A stretch of DNA of 64,000 bases from Pseudonocardia ammonioxydans (GTDB lineage: Bacteria > Actinomycetota > Actinomycetes > Mycobacteriales > Pseudonocardiaceae), in the NCBI RefSeq assembly GCF_900115005.1, contig NZ_FOUY01000009.1, positions 62,001 through 126,000 of the forward strand, in the 5' to 3' direction. Each line of letters begins with the position of its first letter. The first letter of the stretch is position 1. Positions 1 through 7,749 of the stretch are shown here, in pieces. Below the pieces are notes generated by a model. That model made no database searches. It was not told the origin of the DNA and saw only the letters and a list, made by a program, of their open reading frames with translations. The position numbers and the translations under genes are program-made.

Positions 1-1
1 G

Positions 2-1318
2 CTGTGGCACGCCCCCTGGGTGTGGCTCGGCGTCCCCCTCCCGATCGTCTCCAAGCTCACCGCCGGAGCCTGTGCCGCGGTGATCGTGTGGGTCCTGGTG
101 ACCGAACCCCGCACCCGCTCCGGGGCGGTCGTCGCGGCGGGGAGCTTCGCCCTGTTCCTGCCGACCTGGGTCCACGTCGACTCCGGGCTGGAGACGGGAC
201 CGTTCGCACTGGTCGTCCTCCGCGCGGTGGTGCTCGCCGCTCGCCTGCTCCACGACCGGGACGCGGCCGTGCGGGCCGGGGAGATCCCGCTCCTGCTGCT
301 CCTCGCCGGCACCCTGCGCCCGGACGGCGTGCTCGGTGTCGCCCCCGCGCTGCTGGTGCTGCTGTGGCTCCGGCGTCGGGACCGCACGGTGTGGTTGTGG
401 ACGGCCGGGGCCGGTGTCGTCGGCGTGGTGTACCTGGCCGGTCGGTGGCTGTACTACGGCCACCTGCTCCCGAACACCTTCTACGTCAAGGTCGGGGTCG
501 AGGCCGCCACCGACGGCCGCTGGCTCCAGCTGACCGCCGCGACCTTCCTGCCGCTGCTGGCCTTCGCCGTCGCGGCGCTGTTCCGGACCCGGGTCGCGGC
601 GCCGGCCGCGCTGGTCCTGGCGAGCTGCACCGCGTTGTGGATCATCCCGGCGCTGTCCGCGCCGGCGATGGACTACCTGTCCCGGTTCGCGTGGCACGGG
701 TTCCCACTGCTCTGCCTGGCCGCCGCGTGGGCCCTGGACACCGCGGACCTGCGGCGGGTGGCCGCCGGTGCCGCCGTCGTCGCCGTGGCGTGGACGACTG
801 CAGCCGGGTTCCTGGCCCCGGACGCCCGGACCCTGGTCCACTACGGCGACGACCTGCGCCGGGCACACATCGCCATCGGGCTCGCACTGGCCGACACCGA
901 CCTGCCTGCCGAGCGCCGGACGGTCGCGGTGACCGACGCCGGGGCGATCCCGTACTTCTCCGAGTGGACCACGACCGACTACATCGGACTCAACGACGAG
1001 CGGCTCGCGCACGGGGCGTCCCCGACCGACGTGCTGCTCGCCGACGATCCCACGGTCCTGGTCGTCACGAGCTCGACGCCGGAGCCGCCGCCCGCGTCCT
1101 GGCGGACGGATCTTCCCCGGGTACTGGGCGACCGGGAACTCGTCGGCGTGGCCCAGATGCGGCCGGAGTACTTCCAGCTGGTGTTCGCGAAGCCGGACGT
1201 CGCGGGTGATGTGCGGGCGGCCCTGGATCAGCGGCTGGCCGAAGCGCGTGCCGTGACCGACGCACGTCTGGACCCGGGCTATACGCGCTGGGTGGAGCGG
1301 TTGTCCGGCAGCAGCTGA
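2..1318 (+). CDS. GT-C-like integral membrane glycosyltransferase, 5' end outside window
   Basis: About 438 codons are visible. The frame is already open at base 2 and the first in-frame GTG (base 20) lies inside a hydrophobic segment, so the true start is upstream of the window. The first ~260 residues are a series of hydrophobic helices with short polar loops, including NTFYVKVG after a Tyr-rich loop. The last ~170 residues are a soluble, probably extracytoplasmic, domain with DAGAIPYFS and DYIGLND. This layout is typical of actinobacterial polyprenyl-phosphate-sugar-dependent GT-C enzymes (arabinosyl- or mannosyltransferase-like). The catalytic N-terminal loop is not visible, so sugar specificity cannot be given. 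It converges with the next gene over a 6-base gap. Confidence 0.75.
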   Translation: MWHAPWVWLGVPLPIVSKLTAGACAAVIVWVLVTEPRTRSGAVVAAGSFALFLPTWVHVDSGLETGPFALVVLRAVVLAARLLHDRDAAVRAGEIPLLLLLAGTLRPDGVLGVAPALLVLLWLRRRDRTVWLWTAGAGVVGVVYLAGRWLYYGHLLPNTFYVKVGVEAATDGRWLQLTAATFLPLLAFAVAALFRTRVAAPAALVLASCTALWIIPALSAPAMDYLSRFAWHGFPLLCLAAAWALDTADLRRVAAGAAVVAVAWTTAAGFLAPDARTLVHYGDDLRRAHIAIGLALADTDLPAERRTVAVTDAGAIPYFSEWTTTDYIGLNDERLAHGASPTDVLLADDPTVLVVTSSTPEPPPASWRTDLPRVLGDRELVGVAQMRPEYFQLVFAKPDVAGDVRAALDQRLAEARAVTDARLDPGYTRWVERLSGSS

Positions 1319-1324
1319 GGCCGG

Positions 1325-2209
1325 TCAGCGGGTGAGCAGATGTGTACCCAACGCCCGCAGCGCCGCCCCGTCTCGCCGCACCAGCGCCCCGGGGAGCTGG
1401 ACCGCCGCATTCAACCGGGACGAGACATGCCCCCGTGCGGCGCGGGCCGCCCGTCCCCAGCCGCGAGCGTCCATCCGGGCCGCCTCGGCCGCGAAGTAGC
1501 GCCGTTCCTCGGCGAACCGGTTGCCCGCGGCCGCGCCGGAACCGGAGTCGCTGGAGCGATGCCGCCGGTAGCGGAAGCAGACGTGGTCGTCGACCACCAT
1601 CGACCTGCCGTCGGCGATCACCGCGACGGGGAGGGCCAGGTCGAAGACGTCCGCGGAGTCCGGAATCTGCTTCAACGCCGACGTCCGCCAGCACAGTGAC
1701 GGGTTGTAGAGCCAGTTGCCGCGCAACAGGCTCACCACCAGGTCTTCGCCGCCCACCTCACGCGGCCCGGTCCCCTTCGGCGCGAGCAGTGCCTTCACCC
1801 GGTCGGCGAGCGGACGGACCGGCTGGTCGTGCTCGTCCATGATCGCGACACCGGGCTGGACGACCGCGGTGGCGGGCCAACGCTCGTGCAGCGCGAGGAC
1901 GGTGTCCAGGTAGTCGGGCGACATGAGGTCGTCGGCGCCCATCATCACGAAGTACGGCAGCTCGACCTGCTCGATGCAGTACCGGTTGTTCGGCTGGGCG
2001 CCGAGCCGCTGCGCGTTGCGGCGGTAGCGGATGCGGTCGTCACCGAGGCCGGCGAACCAGGGCTCGATGGAGTCGTCGGGGTAACCGTCGTCGACGACGG
2101 TCAGCCGCCAGTCGGTGCGGGACTGCTGCTGCACGCTGCGGACTGCCCGGCGCAACAGCTCCGGGTCCCCGTAGAACGGAAGCATCACATCGACGGTCGG
2201 TGCAGGCAC
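1325..2209 (-). CDS. Family 2 glycosyltransferase (GT-A fold)
   Basis: A 294-residue soluble enzyme. The N-terminus reads PTVDVMLPFYGDPELLRRAV, the usual GT2 nucleotide-binding strand, followed by VVDDGYPDDS (the conserved aspartates) near residue 35 and MGADDLMSPDYL near residue 95, which is the DxD-like metal/UDP site. The C-terminal third is variable, as expected for an acceptor-binding region. It should transfer a sugar from a nucleotide donor in the cytoplasm. The GTG at 2209 was chosen because GT2 homology begins immediately after it; the frame stays open far upstream, but that part reads as an antisense shadow of the divergent gene. It belongs with the flippase and Pse genes downstream. 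Confidence 0.85.
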   Translation of the reverse strand: MPAPTVDVMLPFYGDPELLRRAVRSVQQQSRTDWRLTVVDDGYPDDSIEPWFAGLGDDRIRYRRNAQRLGAQPNNRYCIEQVELPYFVMMGADDLMSPDYLDTVLALHERWPATAVVQPGVAIMDEHDQPVRPLADRVKALLAPKGTGPREVGGEDLVVSLLRGNWLYNPSLCWRTSALKQIPDSADVFDLALPVAVIADGRSMVVDDHVCFRYRRHRSSDSGSGAAAGNRFAEERRYFAAEAARMDARGWGRAARAARGHVSSRLNAAVQLPGALVRRDGAALRALGTHLLTR

Positions 2210-2290
2210 GTGCCGACGGTAGCGAGCGAGCGGATCGCTAGGATCGCCCGCCTCAGGGAGACGACGCCAGCAGCGATCCGGAGCACGGCC

Positions 2291-3379
2291 TTGGACATCC
2301 AGAACCATTACTACGGTCACTCGGCCGTCCTGGCCGCCTACGCGGGGTTGCCGCGGCCGCGGCACATCGCGGGCCTGCTCCAGCACGGCTGGACGGCGAT
2401 CTCCCCGGTCGCCGCGCACTTCGCGGACTTCCCCACGGTCGGTGCCGACCCGCGGCAACGGCGCCTGCTGGTCTGGTCGCACGGCTGCCGTGGCTGGTCC
2501 CCGGCCGACGAGGACCGCGCGACCACCCCGATCGGCGCCCCTGTCCTGTACCTGGAGCGGCTGCTGCACCGGCAGGGCTGGTCCCGGTCGGACCGGCTCG
2601 GGCCGGTGTTCGTCCCGTTCCACGGGACCCGCCTGGTGCGGGTCACCGGCGCGCACGCCGACCTCGCCCGGCAGGTCGCGAAGGTCGACGGTCCGTCGAC
2701 GGTCTGCCTGCACCACGAGGACATGACCGACCCCGAGATCACGTCGGCCTGGGCGGACGCCGGGCACACGCTCGTCACCGCCGGGCGGCGCGACGACCCG
2801 CACTTCCTGCTGCGGATCATGCACCTGGTCGGCAACGCGAGCCGGGTCTCGTCGAACCGGCTCTCCACCGCCGTCCTCTACGCGGCGGCGGTCGGCACCC
2901 CGGCCGCGGTCTGGGGCGACCCGCTGACGTTCGGCAACCAGGGCGCGGACGCGGTGACCCAGCTGCGGGAGCGGTGGCCGGAGTTCCACAGCGCGGACGC
3001 CGAGGACGGGACGCGCCCCGATGAGGGTGCGGCCGAGGCCGATGCCGCGGCGACCGCGCTGGCCCGTCGCGAGCTCGGTGCCGACCACCTGCTGGAGCCC
3101 GCCGAGCTCCGGGAGGTGCTCGGCTGGGGCCGCACGCCGAGCATCGGCCCGGGGCTCCAGTACTACGCGGCCTCCCCGCTGGCCAAGGCGGCGATGGTGC
3201 TCGGGCTGACCAAGCGTTCCGAGGCCGCCACCGAGGCGATGTCCGCGGGCAGCTTCAGCCCGTGGCTGTGGTTGCGGAACCCGCTGGCGGCCGTACCGCG
3301 GCCGTTGCCGAAGGGGTTGCCGACCCCGGTGACGACCGAGGAGCCCCTCCGGGCCCGTGAGTGGTTACCGCGGCCCTGA
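2291..3379 (+). CDS. Polysaccharide biosynthesis protein, glycosyltransferase-like, unassigned
   Basis: A 362-residue soluble protein that I cannot assign to a named family. Visible landmarks are the N-terminal DIQNHYYGHSAVLAAYAGL, an internal VPFHGTRLVRVTGA, and NASRVSSNRLSTAVLYAAAV near the middle, followed by a Gly-Asp-Pro-Leu turn. Paired Ser residues before an Ala-rich helix are also seen in GT-B sugar transferases, including bacterial sialyltransferases. It lies next to a GT2 gene, a flippase and the pseudaminic acid genes, so a transferase that places Pse or another wall sugar is a reasonable guess. The start was taken as TTG at 2291 because GGAG lies 7 bases upstream (2280-2283). A GTG at 2210, directly abutting the divergent GT2 start, is the alternative. 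Confidence 0.7.
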   Translation: MDIQNHYYGHSAVLAAYAGLPRPRHIAGLLQHGWTAISPVAAHFADFPTVGADPRQRRLLVWSHGCRGWSPADEDRATTPIGAPVLYLERLLHRQGWSRSDRLGPVFVPFHGTRLVRVTGAHADLARQVAKVDGPSTVCLHHEDMTDPEITSAWADAGHTLVTAGRRDDPHFLLRIMHLVGNASRVSSNRLSTAVLYAAAVGTPAAVWGDPLTFGNQGADAVTQLRERWPEFHSADAEDGTRPDEGAAEADAAATALARRELGADHLLEPAELREVLGWGRTPSIGPGLQYYAASPLAKAAMVLGLTKRSEAATEAMSAGSFSPWLWLRNPLAAVPRPLPKGLPTPVTTEEPLRAREWLPRP

Positions 3380-3397
3380 CCGCGATAACCACTCACG
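3356..3397. terminator. Bidirectional stem-loop containing both stop codons
   Basis: Two 18-base arms (3356-3373 and 3380-3397) pair with a single mismatch around a 6-base loop. The stop codon of the plus-strand gene (3377-3379) overlaps the loop and that of the minus-strand flippase gene (3393-3395) lies in the right arm. No U-tract follows on either side, which is common in actinobacterial terminators. The stem core is GAGTGGTTA / TAACCACTC. Confidence 0.7.
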
Positions 3398-4820
3398 AGC
3401 GAAAGACTCTCCGCACCATCCACACCAGCGCGATGCCCAGCAGCAGGGCCAGGCCGAACCGCGTCGACAGCCACGCCCAGCCGGCGGTCGGCAGCAGCGC
3501 ACCGACCGCGCAGGCGAGTGCCCCGGCACCGATCGGGCCCAGCAGCACCGCCTCCCGCCAGGTCGTCTCCGACACCCGGCGGCGCAGCAGCGACGTGCCG
3601 ACGGCGAGCGCGAGGTAGATGAGCGGGAACCCGAAGGCCACCGCCGTGAGCGACCCGGTCCCGGCCAGCAGCACCGCCACCACCAGGCCGGCGACCAGGC
3701 TCAGCGGGCTGGCCAGCGCCAGCCCGCCGCTGCGGCCGGAGGCGAACACCAGGTGCACGTTGGCCAGGTAGGCGACGCTGATCACCGCGCCGGCCGCGGC
3801 CACCCCGGCGGCCGGGACCAGCTCGGCAGGGACAAACGTGGCCGGGGCGAGGAAGCGCAGCAGGAACGGCGACAGCAGGGCCACGCCGCCGGCCAGCGCC
3901 GCCGTCACCGCGGCGACGTCGCGGGAGGTGCGTTCCAGTGCGGCGCCCCGGTCGGCCGGGTCGGTGCGGTAGACGACCGGGGCCCAGGCGTTGTTCAGCG
4001 CGGAGACGATCATCGCCGGCGCGGAGCCGAGCAGCAGTGCGATCTGCAGGCGACCGCCGTCGTCCAGGCCGAAGAACCGGTTGGCGATCAACACCAGCGC
4101 GTTCTGCACCAGCAGCAACGCCACCAGGTGCGGCACGGCGGGCAGCCCGACCCGCAACGCCCGCCGCAGGTCGCCCCGCTCACCGTGCGGGCGGCCGCCG
4201 CGCAGCGCGAGGACGATCCCGGCGAGCCCTGCGACGAGGTAGCCGAGCAGCAGGCCGAACAGGTAGTCCTCGGCGTCCGAGGCGCGCAGCGTGACCAGCA
4301 GCAGCCCGGCGACCGGCCCGCCGAGGGTGGCCACGGTGGACAGTGCCACGAACGGCAGCGGCCGGTCCTGGACCCGCAGGAACGACTGGGCGTTCTGGAT
4401 GGTGGCGAACCCGGCGGCGGCGAGCGCGGCGAAGGCGAGCCCGGCCTGCCAGGGGGTCCCCAGTACCGGCTCGCCCCACAGTGGACCGGTGGCCACCGCG
4501 GCCAGGACCAGCAGCGTGGCCAGCGCGCTGCCCTGCAGGGCGAGCTTGCGGGACCCGGCCTCGCCGGAGCGCTCCATGATCCCGTGCCGGGTGATGGACG
4601 CCGCCATCCCCAGCCCGGCGACCATCGAGCCGACCTGCACCAGCACCAGGCCGACCGCGACGACGCCGTACTCGCCGACGCCGAGCACCCGGGTCACCAC
4701 CGGGGTGACCAGCACGTTCGCCAGGATCGGCGCGACGCTGCCGAGGGTGTAGAGCGAGCCGCGGCCGAGCACGTCGCGGCTCGCGTTCCCGGCCGCCTCC
4801 GGATCGACCACCCGGCTCAC
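3393..4820 (-). CDS. Wzx-like polysaccharide flippase (MOP superfamily)
   Basis: A 475-residue protein that is hydrophobic almost throughout, with about 12-14 predicted membrane helices. It starts with a short polar segment followed by RGSLYTLGSVAPILANVL and TPVVTRVLG, the typical first helix pair of Wzx/MviN-like lipid-linked oligosaccharide flippases. It would move undecaprenyl- or decaprenyl-linked glycan units across the membrane. The GTG start at 4820 overlaps the stop of the upstream pseC in the 4-base form GTGA, which suggests translational coupling. With PseB and PseC in the same minus-strand operon, the exported unit probably carries pseudaminic acid or a related amino sugar. That substrate is an inference from context. 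Confidence 0.85.
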   Translation of the reverse strand: MSRVVDPEAAGNASRDVLGRGSLYTLGSVAPILANVLVTPVVTRVLGVGEYGVVAVGLVLVQVGSMVAGLGMAASITRHGIMERSGEAGSRKLALQGSALATLLVLAAVATGPLWGEPVLGTPWQAGLAFAALAAAGFATIQNAQSFLRVQDRPLPFVALSTVATLGGPVAGLLLVTLRASDAEDYLFGLLLGYLVAGLAGIVLALRGGRPHGERGDLRRALRVGLPAVPHLVALLLVQNALVLIANRFFGLDDGGRLQIALLLGSAPAMIVSALNNAWAPVVYRTDPADRGAALERTSRDVAAVTAALAGGVALLSPFLLRFLAPATFVPAELVPAAGVAAAGAVISVAYLANVHLVFASGRSGGLALASPLSLVAGLVVAVLLAGTGSLTAVAFGFPLIYLALAVGTSLLRRRVSETTWREAVLLGPIGAGALACAVGALLPTAGWAWLSTRFGLALLLGIALVWMVRRVFRS

Positions 4821-5947
4821 GCCGAGTGCCCGAGGAACTCCCGCACCAGGCCCGCGACCCGGTCCACATCGGAGTCGGTGAGGTCCGGGAACAGCGGCAG
4901 CGAGAGCTGCTGGGAGTAGTAGGTCTCGGCGTTCGGGCAGAGCCCGCGGCGGTAGCCCAGGTCGGCGAACACCGGGTGCCAGTAGGCCGGGATGTAGTTG
5001 ACCTGCACCCCGACCTCCCGCTCGCGGAGGAACTCGAACAACGCGCGGCGGCGGCCGTCGAGCACCCGCAGCGGGTAGAGGTGCCAGGCCGGGTCGGCAC
5101 CGTGGCGCCGTGACGGCGTGCGGACCTCGGCGACGTCGGCGAAAGCGGCGTCGTAGCGGGCGTGGATCTCGCTGCGGCGCGCACGGAACGCGGCGAGCCG
5201 GGCCAGCTGCGACGACCCGAGGGCGGCGAGCAGGTCGGGCAGCCGGTAGTTCAGCCCGAACGCGTGCACCTCCTGGTGCCACGGACCCTCGTCCGGGAAC
5301 CGCTGGGAATCCTTGTCCCGCACCAGGCCGTGGTTGCGGAACGAGCGCGCGCCGGCGACCAGGTCCGCCCGCGGCGAGACCACCGCGCCACCCTCGGCGG
5401 TGGTGAGGTTCTTGGTCGGGAAGAAGCTCAGCGTCGTGAGGTCGGCCAGGTCACCGACCGGACGGCCGTGCCAGGTGCCGCCGACCGAGTGCGCGGCGTC
5501 CTCCAGCAGCAGGGCACCTGTGTCGTGTGCGACCTCGCGCAGCGGCCCGGCGTCGATCGGATGCCCGGCGTAGTCCACTCCGGACACCACGGTGGTGTTC
5601 GGGGTGACGGCGGCCTTCGCGGCGTCCGGATCGAGGTTGCCGGTGTCCTCGCTGACGTCGGCGAAGATCACGTTCGCCCCGTGCAGCGCGGCCGCGCTCG
5701 CGGTCGCGACGAACGTCAGCGGGGCGACGACGACGTCCTGGCCCGGCCCGACGCCGGCCGCCGCGTAGGCGACGTGCAGCGCCGCGGTCCCCGACGTCAC
5801 CGCGACGGCCGGGTTCCCGCAGACGACCGCGAGGTCGTCCTCGAACCGGGTGACCGCGGGCCCGGTGGTGAGCCAGTCCGTGCCGAGGACCGCGGTGACG
5901 GCCTCGACGTCGTCGGACGAGATCGACTGCCGGCCGTACGGGAGCAT
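4817..5947 (-). CDS. pseC: PLP-dependent sugar aminotransferase, PseC-like
   Basis: A 376-residue DegT/DnrJ/EryC1-family enzyme. Visible signatures are VTSGTAALHVAYAAAGVGPG (cofactor phosphate binding, near residue 55), LEDAAHSVGG near residue 150 (the Asp that contacts the pyridine nitrogen) and SFFPTKNLTTAEGG near residue 175 with the Schiff-base Lys. HPVF and YYSQQLSLPLFPDLT near the C-terminus are typical of the PseC branch. PseC transaminates the 4-keto product of PseB to UDP-4-amino-4,6-dideoxy-N-acetyl-beta-L-altrosamine. The ATG overlaps the pseB stop as ATGA, so the two are probably coupled. A different 4-amino-hexose product cannot be ruled out, but the full Pse set nearby favours this call. 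Confidence 0.88.
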   Translation of the reverse strand: MLPYGRQSISSDDVEAVTAVLGTDWLTTGPAVTRFEDDLAVVCGNPAVAVTSGTAALHVAYAAAGVGPGQDVVVAPLTFVATASAAALHGANVIFADVSEDTGNLDPDAAKAAVTPNTTVVSGVDYAGHPIDAGPLREVAHDTGALLLEDAAHSVGGTWHGRPVGDLADLTTLSFFPTKNLTTAEGGAVVSPRADLVAGARSFRNHGLVRDKDSQRFPDEGPWHQEVHAFGLNYRLPDLLAALGSSQLARLAAFRARRSEIHARYDAAFADVAEVRTPSRRHGADPAWHLYPLRVLDGRRRALFEFLREREVGVQVNYIPAYWHPVFADLGYRRGLCPNAETYYSQQLSLPLFPDLTDSDVDRVAGLVREFLGHSA

Positions 5948-6930
5948 CAGTCGAGCGCCTCGACCATCTCGCGCAGCTGCGCGGGCGACAGCCACAGGTC
6001 GTTCGTGTCCGAGCGGTAGGCCTCGCCGTCGGCCATCGGCTCGCCGTCGGCGGGCGAGGTGTAGCCCCAGCCGGCGATGTAGGGCTCGACGACGTAGCGG
6101 TCGGTCAGCCGGCGGGTCCGCCGCGAGTCGTCGGCGGCGATCATCTCCTCGTGCAGCTTCTCCCCCGGCCGGATCCCGATCTCGTGGGTCGCGGCGCCGG
6201 GCGCGATCGCCTCGGCCAGGTCGGTCATCCGCATGGACGGGATCCGCGGCACGTACAGCTCGCCGCCCTGCATCAGGTCGAACGAGTCGATCACGAACTG
6301 CACGGCCTGCGGGAGCGTGATCCAGAACCGGGTCATCCGCTTGTCGGTCAGCGGCAACGACGCGCCCTCGGCGGCCAGTTTCTTGAACAGCGGCACGACC
6401 GAGCCGCGGCTGCCCAGCACGTTGCCGTACCGGACCACGGAGAACCGGGTCTCGTAGGCGGCCGCGTAGTGGTTCGCGGAGACGAACAGGCGGTCCGCGC
6501 ACAGCTTGGTGGCGCCGTAGAGGTTGATCGGCGACGACGCCTTGTCCGTCGACAGCGCCACGACCTTCTTCACGCCGGAGTCGATCGCGGCCTCGACGAC
6601 GTTCTGCGAGCCCTCGACGTTGGTCCGGATGAACTCGAACGGGTTGTACTCGGCGGTGTCGACCTGCTTGAGCGCGGCGGCGTGCACCACGTAGTCGATG
6701 CCGTGCATGGCCCGGCGCAGGCGCGGCTGGTCGCGGACGTCACCGAGGAACCAGCGCAGCCGGGGGTCGTCGCCGAACAGCGACCGGCACTCGTACTGCT
6801 TGAGCTCGTCCCGGGACAGGATCACCAGCCGGCGCGGTTCGTAGCGATCGAGCAGGGTGCGCACGAAGGCCTTGCCGAAGGACCCCGTCCCGCCCGTGAC
6901 CAGGACCGACGAGCCCTTGAGTACCGACAT
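5947..6930 (-). CDS. pseB: UDP-GlcNAc 4,6-dehydratase (inverting), PseB
   Basis: A 327-residue short-chain dehydratase/epimerase. VLVTGGTGSFGKAF at the N-terminus is the NADP-binding Rossmann loop. STDKASSPINLYGATK contains the Asp-Lys and Tyr-x-x-x-Lys catalytic set characteristic of the FlaA1/PseB group rather than retaining dehydratases. It removes water from UDP-GlcNAc and inverts C5, giving the UDP-4-keto-L-altro intermediate for PseC. The ATG at 6930 is preferred because GGAGG lies four bases upstream; a GTG one codon earlier (6933) leaves almost no spacing. It is divergent from pseF over an 83-base gap that must hold both promoters, although I cannot define them confidently. Confidence 0.92.
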   Translation of the reverse strand: MSVLKGSSVLVTGGTGSFGKAFVRTLLDRYEPRRLVILSRDELKQYECRSLFGDDPRLRWFLGDVRDQPRLRRAMHGIDYVVHAAALKQVDTAEYNPFEFIRTNVEGSQNVVEAAIDSGVKKVVALSTDKASSPINLYGATKLCADRLFVSANHYAAAYETRFSVVRYGNVLGSRGSVVPLFKKLAAEGASLPLTDKRMTRFWITLPQAVQFVIDSFDLMQGGELYVPRIPSMRMTDLAEAIAPGAATHEIGIRPGEKLHEEMIAADDSRRTRRLTDRYVVEPYIAGWGYTSPADGEPMADGEAYRSDTNDLWLSPAQLREMVEALD

Positions 6931-7013
6931 CACGCCTCCACATCCACGGAATTTCTCCCGCCCGGCATGATGGCACGCGGGCAGGCGGACGAATCGAAGC
7001 AGGTAGCGAGCAG

Positions 7014-7739
7014 GTGCGGATCAACGCGGTCATTCAGGCCCGGACGGGCTCGACGCGGCTCCCCGGGAAGGTACTCCGGGATCTCGGTGGGCGACCGGTC
7101 CTCGATCGGGTCGTCCACGCCGCCCGCGCGGCCTCGAGCATCGACCAGGTGCTGGTCGCGACGTCGACGGCCGCCGGCGACGACGCGGTGGCCGAGCGCG
7201 CCTCCCGGCTCGGTGTACCCGTCGTGCGCGGCTCCGAGGACGACGTGCTGAGCCGCTTCGTCCAGGCCGTCGACGAGCACCCATGCGACGCCGTGGTGCG
7301 GCTCACCGCCGACTGCCCGCTGCTGGATCCCGATCTCGTCGGCCTGGTCGCCGCCACCTGGCGCACGGCCCCGCAGCACGACTACGTCGCGACGACGCTG
7401 GTCCGGACCCTGCCCCGGGGACTCGACGTCGAGCTCGCGACGGTCCCTGCGCTGCGCGCGCTGGCGTCCTCGGCAACCGGCTACGACCGGGTCCACGTCA
7501 CGTCCGGGCTCTACGGCGACCCGGAACGGTTCCGTTGCCTCGGGGTGGTCGTCGCCCCGGCAGCGAACGATCTCCGGGTCACCCTGGACACCGCCGACGA
7601 CCTGCACGCCTTGGAGGGGCTCGTCGAGCGGCTCGGCGACCGCACCGACTGGCGGTCGGTGGTGTCGGTGCTGCGGTCGAACCCGGACCTGGTCGAGCGG
7701 AACGCACACGTCCGCCAGAAGTCACTCACCGAAGGATGA
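7014..7739 (+). CDS. pseF: CMP-pseudaminic acid synthetase, SpsF/PseF-type cytidylyltransferase
   Basis: A 241-residue CTP-transferase of the SpsF branch. The N-terminus INAVIQARTGSTRLPGKVL is the nucleotide-binding signature (the QARxGSxRLPGKVL motif), followed by the VLVATS strand and VRLTADCPLLDPD near residue 95 with metal-binding Asp. This family activates nonulosonic acids or related sugars with CTP. In the presence of PseB, PseC, PseG, PseH and PseI it most simply makes CMP-Pse. Its ribosome-binding site is weak. It ends 10 bases before the PseG-PseH fusion, so the two form one operon. A generic spore-coat-type transferase role is the alternative. Confidence 0.82.
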   Translation: MRINAVIQARTGSTRLPGKVLRDLGGRPVLDRVVHAARAASSIDQVLVATSTAAGDDAVAERASRLGVPVVRGSEDDVLSRFVQAVDEHPCDAVVRLTADCPLLDPDLVGLVAATWRTAPQHDYVATTLVRTLPRGLDVELATVPALRALASSATGYDRVHVTSGLYGDPERFRCLGVVVAPAANDLRVTLDTADDLHALEGLVERLGDRTDWRSVVSVLRSNPDLVERNAHVRQKSLTEG

Positions 7740-7749
7740 ACGCAGCGGG

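Noticed and set aside
2210..2290. Abutting divergent GTG codons at 2209 and 2210 as starts of both genes
   Set aside because: It would leave no room for promoters or ribosome sites for the plus-strand gene. TTG at 2291 has a well-spaced GGAG, so it was preferred, although not with certainty.
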